DNA of 64,000 nucleotides from Bacteroidetes bacterium UBA6063 (GTDB lineage Bacteria; Bacteroidota; Bacteroidia; NS11-12g; UBA9320). The stretch is from assembly GCA_002428905.1 (NCBI GenBank), contig DIYD01000106.1:37732-101731 (forward strand), read 5' to 3'. Every line of letters begins with the position of its first letter. Position 1 is the first letter of the stretch. This document shows positions 52,208 to 60,760 of this stretch, in pieces. The notes under the pieces are model-generated. The model was not told the origin of the DNA. It ran no database searches and saw nothing but the letters and a program-made list of their open reading frames with translations. The position numbers and the translations under genes are program-made.

Positions 52208-53506
52208 TTATCTAAATGCAAACTCTTCTTCGTAAATCAACCCCTTGCTTACCCCAAGTTTAATTAAGCCTTTCCGGATTGATGTCTTAAGTGCCGCTGG
52301 ACCACATAACATATAAGCGCTTTTCGTTTGAGGTTTGTAAATGTCTTGTGCACTAATAAATCCGCGTTCGCTCGAACTCCAGACTGTGTATGTAAAGTTT
52401 TTGTGCCGATCGGCATATTCTTGAATTTCATGTGTGTAAACCGCTTCTGTTTGGTTTGAAACACACCAGAATAAATGAACTTGTTTGTCGCCAAGCTCGT
52501 GCAGAAGTGCTAGAAATGGTGTTATACCTATACCACCGGCTACCCATACCTGACTTTCTTCTGTGATAAACTCAGAGGAAAACTGACCATAAGGACCTTC
52601 TACCAGCGCCTTGTCCCCAACGGAAATGCTGTCGGCCATCTTATTTGTGTAGTCACCTAAATCCTTGACTGTTACGCGTATTGTTTCAGCATCTGGATGG
52701 CTACTTATGGTGAATGGATGTTGCTCTTTTTTGTTTAAATCCGGAAACTTAAAAAAAGCAAACTGCCCTGCATGATACTTCATCCCTGATCCCTGACTTT
52801 GTAATTCAATTTCTGTTATACCATTGCCCTTAGCCACATTCCCGGTAACCACATATTCCATGGTAGGGTTAACGATTCGAAATAGAAATGCGCGATACAC
52901 CCAGGCTACGATACCTACTGCTGACATACCGAATACATAGATCCGCGTAATAGGCAGTTCCCTTATCAAACTGTTGACCATGAGTCCATGTACAACGCCC
53001 ATTACATAAAATATACCCATCAAACGATGGATATTGATCCACTTGTGATAGGGTAACTTTTTCTTGAAAACCGGCGCTGCGGAAAGTACCACACCTATTA
53101 ATATGAGTACGAAGGCATAGAAGCCCAGTGGTTTACCCAGAGTGAATTCAGTCAAGTCTCGAGGTACGGTAATAAAATGGGCAATCAGCAGTGTTACGGC
53201 GATTACACCTGATCGACGATGAATGAGGTACATTTTATCCAACCCGCCAAAGATTCGCTCCACCCATCTGGCTCGGGTAGCCATCAAAAAGTTAAAAGCA
53301 AAAACGGTTACTACCCACGATGAAAAGATTTCACCTAGAATTCGATGAATGTTACTCCACTTGACCTGGTTGAGTTCTCCAAAGAATAAGGTACTGGAAG
53401 AAACCTCTACAAACGAACCGTCATACATATAGAGGTCAATGGCCCAAAAACCAAGGTGAATTAGGACAATAATTGGAAAATAGATTTCCTGTTTAAGAAA
53501 CTTCAT
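52208..53506 (-). CDS. Ferric reductase-like membrane oxidoreductase (FAD/NAD(P)H-binding)
   Basis: This 432-residue protein has two parts. The N-terminal half has about six membrane helices with haem-ligand-type His residues (LIHRRSGVIAVTLLIAHF, WINIHRLMGIFYVMGVVHGL), as in ferric reductase/NOX-type cores. The C-terminal half has the FAD site HPFTISSHP and the nucleotide site VAGGIGITPFLALLHEL, then WCVSNQTEAVY and a terminal EEEFAFR. It moves electrons from NAD(P)H across the membrane. The acceptor is unknown. It lies 21 nt after the AraC-type gene. Confidence 0.88.
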   Translation of the reverse strand: MKFLKQEIYFPIIVLIHLGFWAIDLYMYDGSFVEVSSSTLFFGELNQVKWSNIHRILGEIFSSWVVTVFAFNFLMATRARWVERIFGGLDKMYLIHRRSGVIAVTLLIAHFITVPRDLTEFTLGKPLGFYAFVLILIGVVLSAAPVFKKKLPYHKWINIHRLMGIFYVMGVVHGLMVNSLIRELPITRIYVFGMSAVGIVAWVYRAFLFRIVNPTMEYVVTGNVAKGNGITEIELQSQGSGMKYHAGQFAFFKFPDLNKKEQHPFTISSHPDAETIRVTVKDLGDYTNKMADSISVGDKALVEGPYGQFSSEFITEESQVWVAGGIGITPFLALLHELGDKQVHLFWCVSNQTEAVYTHEIQEYADRHKNFTYTVWSSSERGFISAQDIYKPQTKSAYMLCGPAALKTSIRKGLIKLGVSKGLIYEEEFAFR

Positions 53507-53527
53507 GCTACACTTTTGGCAGCAAAC

Positions 53528-54292
53528 CTATTTTCTTTTGATCTCCTTTAATTGTACAAATCGGTCATGTCGTTCTCGATATAAATCCCCAGGAGAGACA
53601 TTGGTGTGTTTTCTGATTTGTTTAATGAAGTGAGCCTGATCGTAGAAGCCTTCGTCTGGGTACAATTTACCGTTGGTGATCTCCGGATACGAGTCGTAAC
53701 ATCGTTGAATATCAAGGTATTGCTTTAATGAAACCCCAATATATTTGTTTAAATACCGATTAATCTGCCGTGAACTCCAACCAATACTCGATTCAATTTC
53801 CTTAACCGTTGCTTTACCACGAGCCTGGTCAAGGTATCGCGACAAATGGACTTTCTTCTCTACGATATCATCTCCGGAACTTAGGGCTTTTCTTACCTGC
53901 CATTCTATATGCTGAACGGTATCATCGAATTTCCCGAAGGTAAACGTGTTTATTCCCCAAAAATCCTCCGGTAACACTTCGCGACCCTGAGAAAGGTGAC
54001 CGATCGATCGCCCAAATACATATTCGGGCGCAAGAATTTTGAATCGGGTGCCATATACGGTTACACCAGGTGGTATTTTCACCTCAATCTGATTCACCCA
54101 AATACCAGTCAAAAAAAGGGCTTTGAGCTCCGTACTTTCCAAATACATGATCACTTTGAAATAACTATCGGGAAGAATAGTCATCTGTTGAGTTTTACCA
54201 GATGCATTATAGTGTTCCCAAAACGAATGGATCATATCCCCAAGGTCTCTGGAGGGTTCCACGTGACGATATGAGTACGACTGGCTTTCCAC
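53528..54292 (-). CDS. AraC-family transcriptional regulator with DUF6597-like N-terminus
   Basis: The 254-residue protein starts at GTG (54292). The N-terminal domain (SFWEHYNASGKTQQMTILPD, then GTRFKILAPEYVFG) is the DUF6597/cupin-like sensor common in Bacteroidota AraC proteins. The C-terminal HTH shows KEIESSIGWSSRQINRYLNK and GFYDQAHFIKQIRKHTNVSP. It is the first gene of the run and probably controls the reductase and bestrophin; the ligand is unknown. Confidence 0.88.
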   Translation of the reverse strand: MESQSYSYRHVEPSRDLGDMIHSFWEHYNASGKTQQMTILPDSYFKVIMYLESTELKALFLTGIWVNQIEVKIPPGVTVYGTRFKILAPEYVFGRSIGHLSQGREVLPEDFWGINTFTFGKFDDTVQHIEWQVRKALSSGDDIVEKKVHLSRYLDQARGKATVKEIESSIGWSSRQINRYLNKYIGVSLKQYLDIQRCYDSYPEITNGKLYPDEGFYDQAHFIKQIRKHTNVSPGDLYRERHDRFVQLKEIKRK

Positions 54293-54416
54293 GTAGGTTT
54301 ACAACTGAACAAAAATACGATTTACATGTATTCTACCTCCTATATAAGGCATCAATAAGAACAGGAAATAGCACTGGTCTAAACTATTACGGGTTATTCC
54401 CAGCCTGTTAACTATA

Positions 54417-56825
54417 CTACATCAATTCTGGGTACTCTGCAGGATCGGCTTCATGCATCATGTTGTAAATAGCAATGAAGATATCCTCGGCGTTGGGCTT
54501 AGAGAAATAGTCCCCATCCGTACCATAAGCAGGCCTGTGTGCCCGTGACGAAATCGTCTTTGGTGCAGAATCTAAATGGATATAACCGTTTTGCTTTTCC
54601 AATACCTGTTGCAACATATAAGCTGTGGTTCCACCTGGTACGTCTTCGTCCAGGAATACAACCCGATTGGTTTTTTCTAACGACTTAACAATGTCTTTAT
54701 TCAAATCAAAAGGCAACAACGACTGCACGTCAATCAATTCCACGGAAATACCATGTTCCTCTAGCTGCTTCATGGCATCCTGAGCAATGCGTACACAAGA
54801 CCCGTACGTAACCAGCGTTACATCTGTGCCTTCTTCCATCACCTCAACCTCGCCCAGGGGCATTGTGTAAGAACTCAGGTTGTCGGGCAGTCTTTCTTTT
54901 AGTCGGTAACCGTTAAGGCATTCCACCACAAGTGCAGGCTCGTCGCTTTGCAATAAGGTATTATAAAAACCTGCAGCTTTAACCATGTTTCTTGGAACCA
55001 ATACGTGCATCCCTCGCACTGCATTTATGATCATCGCCATAGGTGATCCACTATGCCAGATGCCTTCCAACCGGTGCCCACGTGTTCGAATAATAACAGG
55101 ATTCTTTTGCCCCCCTTTGGTACGATACTGCAACGTAGCGATATCGTCACTCATGATTTGGATGGCATAGATTAGGTAATCCAGGTACTGAATCTCGGCA
55201 ATTGGTCGTAAACCACGTATTGCAGCTCCCACGGCCTGACCGATGATGGTGTTTTCGCGAATACCGGTATCCATCACCCGATTCGCTCCATGTTTCTCCT
55301 GAAGGCCGGCAAAACCTTGATTCACATCTCCAATATGCCCCACGTCTTCACCGAATGCCATTACACGAGGATCTCTGGTTAAGGCCAAATCAAAACAGTT
55401 CTGTAAGATTTCGAAACCATTCATTTCCGGACTATCATCGCTATACGCTGCTGGTATTTCGTTGACATTCAACGATCTCCATTGCGACTGGCTATGTAAA
55501 TGACTGCTATAACGCTCGAAATTCAGCGCTTTGTACGCGTCGTACCAGTTCAACAGTGCCTGACGTGCATCCGAAGATTCACCTGCTGTCAACCGTATGG
55601 CCTTTACTGCAGCAACACCCAAATCTTTACGAATAGGCTCTCGATTTGCGTTTAACGCGTTAAGCAGTTCCTGAACACCTCCTTGTTGTGTATTACCGGT
55701 TAATTCTGTTAGCACCGACACCAATTCCGCTTTTTCGGATTTTAACGGATTCAAATATGCATTCCAAGCCTCTGACTTTGCATCCTTTACTCCCTGTAAC
55801 GCATCGGCCTCCAGGCTATCCAGTTCCTCCTCATTCGCCAATCCAGATTTAACAATCCATTGACGCATTTGAGCAATACAGTCATATTCAGCTTCCCAGG
55901 CCAAACGGTCTTTCGACTTGTAACGTTCGTGCGAACCTGATGTCGAATGCCCTTGAGGCTGAGTCACCTCTGTTACATGGATAATCGCTGGTGAATGTGT
56001 CTTTCTGCATTTGTCGGCTGCTTTCGCATACGTCTTCAACAACTCGGCATAATCCCATCCTTTTACCGTGTATAAATCAAAGCCCTTACCATCCTTATCG
56101 GTTTTAAACCCTTTAAGAATCGAGCTCAGGTTTTCCTTTGTTGTCTGATATTTAGCCGGTACTGAAATACCGTAGTCGTCATCCCAAATAGATACCAGCA
56201 TTGGTATCTGAAGTACACCTGCGGCATTTATACTCTCCCAGAAAGGTCCTTCACTTGTACTGGCATTTCCAATGGTTCCAAAAGCGATTTCATTCCCATT
56301 GATGGAGAAATCATCCATATCGCTCAACAGTTCATTTTCACGGTACAGTTTTGAAGCCCAGGCCAAACCAACCAATCGGCTCATTTGTCCGGCGGTAGGA
56401 CTAATATCTGAAGATGAGTTGAAAGAGTCTGTCTGTTTTTTCCAGCTGCCGTCTTCGTTCAATAAACGTGTTCCAAAGTGGCCGTTCATACTTCTTCCGG
56501 CACTGGCTGGTTCAGCTTCAACATCGGTAATTGCGTACAACTGAGCAAAGAATTCACGCACATTGCTCATGCCTTTGGCAAACATAAACGTCTGATCGCG
56601 ATAGTAACCTGAACGGAAGTCACCTTGTTTGAACACCTTGGCCATAGCCAACTGTGCCACTTCTTTACCATCGCCAAAAATTCCGAATTTCGCCTTACCG
56701 GTAAGTACTTCCTTCCGACCAATTAGGCTGGCCTGACGGCTTTCAAAGGCTACGCGATAATCATTTAAGACTTCCTCCCTAAATTCCGACTTACTTAAAT
56801 TTCGTTTCTCCGCCACTTGACTCAT
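54417..56825 (-). CDS. 2-oxoacid dehydrogenase E1, fused alpha and beta subunits (branched-chain type)
   Basis: The 802-residue protein joins an E1-alpha part (about 20-370) and an E1-beta part (about 450-800). In the alpha part the TPP motif region reads AFGTIGNASTSEGPFWESIN and is followed by DDDYGISVPAKYQT. In the beta part AFGEDVGHIGDVNQGFAGL, RVMDTGIRENTIIGQAVGAA and RTRGHRLEGIWHSGSPMAMI are typical. It decarboxylates branched-chain 2-oxoacids for the E2 subunit, giving acyl-CoA for iso-fatty acids. Fused E1 is common in Bacteroidota. No E2 or E3 gene is in the window. A consensus promoter lies 72 nt upstream. Confidence 0.9.
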   Translation of the reverse strand: MSQVAEKRNLSKSEFREEVLNDYRVAFESRQASLIGRKEVLTGKAKFGIFGDGKEVAQLAMAKVFKQGDFRSGYYRDQTFMFAKGMSNVREFFAQLYAITDVEAEPASAGRSMNGHFGTRLLNEDGSWKKQTDSFNSSSDISPTAGQMSRLVGLAWASKLYRENELLSDMDDFSINGNEIAFGTIGNASTSEGPFWESINAAGVLQIPMLVSIWDDDYGISVPAKYQTTKENLSSILKGFKTDKDGKGFDLYTVKGWDYAELLKTYAKAADKCRKTHSPAIIHVTEVTQPQGHSTSGSHERYKSKDRLAWEAEYDCIAQMRQWIVKSGLANEEELDSLEADALQGVKDAKSEAWNAYLNPLKSEKAELVSVLTELTGNTQQGGVQELLNALNANREPIRKDLGVAAVKAIRLTAGESSDARQALLNWYDAYKALNFERYSSHLHSQSQWRSLNVNEIPAAYSDDSPEMNGFEILQNCFDLALTRDPRVMAFGEDVGHIGDVNQGFAGLQEKHGANRVMDTGIRENTIIGQAVGAAIRGLRPIAEIQYLDYLIYAIQIMSDDIATLQYRTKGGQKNPVIIRTRGHRLEGIWHSGSPMAMIINAVRGMHVLVPRNMVKAAGFYNTLLQSDEPALVVECLNGYRLKERLPDNLSSYTMPLGEVEVMEEGTDVTLVTYGSCVRIAQDAMKQLEEHGISVELIDVQSLLPFDLNKDIVKSLEKTNRVVFLDEDVPGGTTAYMLQQVLEKQNGYIHLDSAPKTISSRAHRPAYGTDGDYFSKPNAEDIFIAIYNMMHEADPAEYPELM

Positions 56826-56896
56826 GTAAAATTGATTTGAAACTGTTGAAAAAAACCACTCTATTTGTTGGCCAATTCTGCCGACTTTGAGTGGTG

Positions 56897-56928
56897 CAAA
56901 AGTACGATTTTACCCGTATTTTTCTCAA
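56897..56928 (-). promoter_or_regulatory. Promoter of the E1 dehydrogenase gene
   Basis: On the minus strand TTG (56928-56926, within TTTGTTG) is 21 nt before TACTTTTG (56904-56897), a full -7 consensus match. Confidence 0.6.
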
Positions 56929-56961
56929 CAAAGATCAGTCTCTATTGTTGTCTTAATACCG

Positions 56962-57396
56962 ATGTCTTACAACTACGAGGAAATAGCGCAAAACAGTGAC
57001 AAACATCCGGTGATTTTCTTTGACGGATATTGCAACCTGTGTAACTCCAGTGTTGACTTTATTGTGCGCCACGATCGGAAACGCAAATTCCGATTTGCCT
57101 CACTCCAATCTGAAGCAGCAAAACATCTGATCGGTGATGGGCCAATTGCACTGGATGATCCTTCCAGCTTTGTATTATACATCAACCAAAAACAAAAGAC
57201 CCAATCCACGGCAGCACTTCGTGTACTTACGGGACTAGGCCTTCCCTATTGTTTAGCCGGTATTTTTTTTATCGTACCTCGCTTTATTCGCAACTGGGCT
57301 TATCGGAAAATCTCTAAAAACAGATACGCCTGGTTTGGTAAAAAGGAAACGTGTAGGCTTCCTACCGAAGAAGAACGAGGCTTGTTTTACGGCTAA
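56962..57396 (+). CDS. Thiol-disulfide oxidoreductase-like DCC protein
   Basis: I start it at the ATG at 56962 (MSYNYEEIAQNSDKHP), giving 144 residues; an in-frame extension to 56887 runs through the divergent promoter. The signature is VIFFDGYCNLCNSSVDFI (D-x-x-C-x-x-C), followed by FRFASLQSEAA, and a hydrophobic segment IFFIVPRFIRNWAYR. The DCC family is thioredoxin-like in fold prediction; its reaction is not established. The 3' end overlaps the convergent PspC gene by 4 nt. Confidence 0.88.
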   Translation: MSYNYEEIAQNSDKHPVIFFDGYCNLCNSSVDFIVRHDRKRKFRFASLQSEAAKHLIGDGPIALDDPSSFVLYINQKQKTQSTAALRVLTGLGLPYCLAGIFFIVPRFIRNWAYRKISKNRYAWFGKKETCRLPTEEERGLFYG

Positions 57397-59549
57397 TCTA
57401 AGGTCGCCAGCTTTGCAGCTGTGCTTCTTTTTACACTCAAATTTTGTGGGTCTCCTTTATACTTTAGACTGGAAACACCTTCCATGTCTCCTTTCAATTC
57501 ATTTAAGGCATAAACCTCAGCCTTACTTGCACCGCTCATATCAACATTGATATTGTCTGCAATAACCTCATCTGCGTGTAGTTTAGACACTCCACTCATT
57601 TCGACAAGCATGAGATCTACATTTCCGGTAACAAACGATTTGGATGCTCCTTCGAGATTCAAGGATATCTTTTCGGCTGTAACGTCTTCCAGGCGCAGTT
57701 CGGAAGCACCTTCTACCGAAACATCCAGGTAGTCCTTCTTTTTGTCACCCGATGAGCATTTTACCTTGCTTGCGCCACCTACTTCGAGCGACTTAAGGTT
57801 AGGCATATATACCTTAATGGTTTTGTTTTGATCACTTTTCAATTGCGTGCCTGGTTTGAGCGATAACCTCAATTTATTGTTATTGATGTTTACTTCAACC
57901 AGATCCTCAAAATCTCCTTCGCTGGGAATAGAAATATTGCTGGGTCTACCTTCAATGATATTTACACGCAATGCTCCAGAGACATCGACCTTATTGAAAC
58001 CGCGTGACGCGTTGTTTTCGTAGGGTGTTCCGGAAATGGTTGATTCTCCGCCGGTGCAATCTACACAGGAAAGACCTGCTACCGTCATTTCAAATGTATG
58101 CCCGGCCATATGCGGATCGTAGATATCCTGTAAATTCTTGATATCGTCAATAATGCGTTTTGTATTGTTGTGGAAAATCACCGACTTACCCACAGGTAAC
58201 ATCACCACTAATTTCAGACGAGGAATTCGTGTGTTCCCGTCTTTGATCAGTCGCGCACGCTCACTCACCATTAACGTATTCCCATCCAACTTGTACGAGT
58301 TTGATATATTTGATGCTGCTTCTTTTGCCTGGATTTCATTTCGGCCGCGCGCTGATTTGATCACCTGCAACTGAATCTCATCTCCAACACTCTCCACCAC
58401 ATCAAGTCGTACATCACTTCTACCATCTTTGTAATTCGCATCGATTAAGTCATTTACTCGAATTACTAAGGTATCACTATCGATGTATAGATCTTTCGTG
58501 GTTTTGTCTGTACCCGTTATTCTATATTGATTGGCATTATAGAAGAACCCTACTATAGCGATCACAATGGCTAGTAACCAGGCGGATAAAACGCCCTGTT
58601 TTACCACCTTGGTCGGTTTAGGAACCGGGAAGATTTCAGGCAAGATTTTCATGGCAAGGTATACCAAAGGAATGGCGAAAATCAAGTAGGCCGCAATTTT
58701 GAATACCAGCGCACCTGAATCTGTAAACACCATGTGCAGGGTTTGCCCATCAATGTGCATATTGTTGTTGATGTGGAATGGAATTCCATCGAACAGGAAG
58801 CCAATAAATGTTGCAACAAGTGCCATGATTATACCTACAAAGAATAGCACGGCAAAAAGCTTGAAGAACGCTCCAAAAATATGTCTCAGGAAATCGATAA
58901 TCTTTTCAAAAAAGTTACTTACGGTACGACGATTCTCCGGTGTCGCGATTCGGTTGTAGGCCGAAGTTGCTTCTTTGTGTATCGTGTTTTTTATATTCTC
59001 GATCGTAGGGGCTTCGCCCATCATTTCTAGTTTTTCGGCCGTCGTTTTGGCCTCTGGTAACACCGCCCAAAGGATGATGTACAACCAGAAACCAAACCCG
59101 AATACCGCTAGAGAGACAAACCAAAGGATTCTCAGAATCGTAGCATCAATGTCGAAGTAGCGGGCCAGACCGCCACAAACACCACCTACTCTTTTGTTTT
59201 CCCCGTCTCGAAACAATCTACGACGGCCTTTTGCGCGATTTGCTTGCTGGGCTTTTGGCTCTTGCGTTTCTGTTGTTTCTTCTTCAAACTCCTCGAAATC
59301 CGATGGATACCCCATGTTTTGAGCTACTTCCTTAACGTCATCCGTATTGATGGATACTTTTCCAGAAGTAAGCTTGGACTGAAGCATTTCCGCAATGCGC
59401 AGTTCAATGTCATTTACAATTTCTTCACCATTTTCGGTGTTTGCAAAATGTTCATTGATGTTCTTCAGATAATCGCGAAGTGCGTCATACGCGTCCTCCT
59501 CGATCGTAATGGCAATTCCGCCAATGTTAATGGTAACTATCTTATTCAT
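57393..59549 (-). CDS. PspC-domain membrane protein with DUF2807-type C-terminal domain
   Basis: The 718-residue protein begins with a 100-residue soluble domain (MNKIVTINIGGIAITIEEDA). The PspC domain at about 108-170 reads FRDGENKRVGGVCGGLARYF and ATILRILWFVSLAVFGFG. Three or four membrane segments follow to about residue 345. The C-terminal half (about 500-710) is repetitive parallel-beta sequence (LEVGGASKVKCSSG, SVEGASELRLED, NLEGASKSFVTG, DMSGASKAEVYA), as in DUF2807 adhesin-like domains. It likely senses envelope stress. It is 7 nt after the PadR gene and controlled with it. Confidence 0.88.
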   Translation of the reverse strand: MNKIVTINIGGIAITIEEDAYDALRDYLKNINEHFANTENGEEIVNDIELRIAEMLQSKLTSGKVSINTDDVKEVAQNMGYPSDFEEFEEETTETQEPKAQQANRAKGRRRLFRDGENKRVGGVCGGLARYFDIDATILRILWFVSLAVFGFGFWLYIILWAVLPEAKTTAEKLEMMGEAPTIENIKNTIHKEATSAYNRIATPENRRTVSNFFEKIIDFLRHIFGAFFKLFAVLFFVGIIMALVATFIGFLFDGIPFHINNNMHIDGQTLHMVFTDSGALVFKIAAYLIFAIPLVYLAMKILPEIFPVPKPTKVVKQGVLSAWLLAIVIAIVGFFYNANQYRITGTDKTTKDLYIDSDTLVIRVNDLIDANYKDGRSDVRLDVVESVGDEIQLQVIKSARGRNEIQAKEAASNISNSYKLDGNTLMVSERARLIKDGNTRIPRLKLVVMLPVGKSVIFHNNTKRIIDDIKNLQDIYDPHMAGHTFEMTVAGLSCVDCTGGESTISGTPYENNASRGFNKVDVSGALRVNIIEGRPSNISIPSEGDFEDLVEVNINNNKLRLSLKPGTQLKSDQNKTIKVYMPNLKSLEVGGASKVKCSSGDKKKDYLDVSVEGASELRLEDVTAEKISLNLEGASKSFVTGNVDLMLVEMSGVSKLHADEVIADNINVDMSGASKAEVYALNELKGDMEGVSSLKYKGDPQNLSVKRSTAAKLATLD

Positions 59550-59556
59550 TTTTAAA

Positions 59557-59883
59557 CTATAGGCTTGTTAATTGTTTAACCGAAAAACTGAGGTCGCCCC
59601 ACGTTTTATCGAGCTCGGCAAGAAACTTCTTACCTTCTTCAGTTATGGTATAATATTTACGCGGTGGCCCCTGAACTGACTCTTTCCAGTTGTAGGTAAG
59701 AAATCCCGCATTCTTTAATCGTGTTAGTAACGGATATAGCGTTCCTTCCACAATGAGCAACTTGGCCTCCTTGAGATTGCTGATAATGTCGGAGGCGTAA
59801 ATCTCCTCCTTGCTAATAATAGCCATTATGCAATACTCCAGGATTCCCTTTCGCATCTGTGACTGTATATTTTCTAATTTCAT
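59557..59883 (-). CDS. PadR-family transcriptional regulator
   Basis: I start it at the ATG at 59883 (MKLENIQSQMRKGILEYCIM), giving 108 residues; an upstream start would lie inside the promoter. The winged-helix signature is ILEYCIMAIISKEEIYASDIISNL, then VEGTLYPLLTRLKNAGFLTY and GPPRKYYTITEEGKKFLAEL. PadR next to PspC is a common pair in Bacteroidota. A dyad over its promoter suggests autorepression. Confidence 0.92.
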   Translation of the reverse strand: MKLENIQSQMRKGILEYCIMAIISKEEIYASDIISNLKEAKLLIVEGTLYPLLTRLKNAGFLTYNWKESVQGPPRKYYTITEEGKKFLAELDKTWGDLSFSVKQLTSL

Positions 59884-59908
59884 TGTATTCGAAATCAAAT
59901 TGGTAATG

Positions 59909-59949
59909 CAAATATATATGCTTAATATGGTACTATGCAATACAAAGTA
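59909..59949 (-). promoter_or_regulatory. padR-pspC promoter with overlapping PadR-type dyad
   Basis: On the minus strand TTG (59940-59938) is 21 nt before TATATTTG (59916-59909), a perfect -7 match. A dyad TACT-N11-AGTA at 59931-59949 covers the -33 element, as expected for a repressor site. GTACTAT also occurs as a direct repeat there. Confidence 0.55.
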
Positions 59950-60003
59950 CTATAAAAATGACATTTCCATCGATAAATGTGCTGTTTTTAAGAAATTATT
60001 GGG

Positions 60004-60675
60004 TTAATCCCAGCACTCCATGAGCAACAGAATGCCAGATTGAAATTTTATTTCGACGATGCCTTCTTCGTCTACTTCATTGCTGCTTCCGGTTCTTTCC
60101 GGCAGAATAAAATCGGCAGCATTCAGATTATAGCGTAATCCAGATGTACTAAGCCCCATCACATCCGTTAAGGGCAACAATGAAAGCACACTGCCTTTCG
60201 GATAAAACTTGCTATATCCCTCTCCACCTGCCTGCAAACAAAATGCACGTGAATAGTCGTCAAGCATACAAAGCGGTAACTGACTATGATACTTGGCCAT
60301 GGTGATAATATTATTATGAGTGTGATCCATGCGTTTGCCTGTGGCCCATACAATATTTGCCGCCTTATGGCCCTGGTCAATGAGGTAACGTATGCCTTTT
60401 TCCAGATCCGTCATCTCCTGATCCTCCGAATACACCCAATCAATATGTTGCTCTTCATCAACACTTAGGCGGTTGACGTTCAGACTGTCAAAGTCGCCCA
60501 ATACGGCATCCACCTTTATACCTTTCATCAGTACCCGGTCCAGTGCCCCATCGAGTACTAAAACAAACGGGTTCCATTCCAATAACTGATTTAATAAGTC
60601 GTTACTGCACTCATCGCCATTGGCAATTATCAGCGCTGGCTCCTGTTTATCTCGTACAAAATGGTGTGAAGACAT
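60004..60675 (-). CDS. Thiamine diphosphokinase
   Basis: The 223-residue protein shows ALIIANGDECSNDLL (residues 14-28), LDGALDRVL (41-49), VDAVLGDFDSLN (near 55-66), DQEMTDLEKGIRYL (near 85-98) and WATGKRMDHTHNNI (near 110-123): the order of motifs in ThiN-type thiamine pyrophosphokinases. It converts thiamine and ATP to thiamine diphosphate, the cofactor of the E1 dehydrogenase nearby. The C-terminal beta domain is complete. Confidence 0.92.
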   Translation of the reverse strand: MSSHHFVRDKQEPALIIANGDECSNDLLNQLLEWNPFVLVLDGALDRVLMKGIKVDAVLGDFDSLNVNRLSVDEEQHIDWVYSEDQEMTDLEKGIRYLIDQGHKAANIVWATGKRMDHTHNNIITMAKYHSQLPLCMLDDYSRAFCLQAGGEGYSKFYPKGSVLSLLPLTDVMGLSTSGLRYNLNAADFILPERTGSSNEVDEEGIVEIKFQSGILLLMECWD

Positions 60676-60760
60676 TCTTTACCTGGTAATTACAACTTTC
60701 TCTAATGAATGCCTTTTATTTGTTAGGCATTACCTTAACTGTGGTGCGCAAAACTACAAG

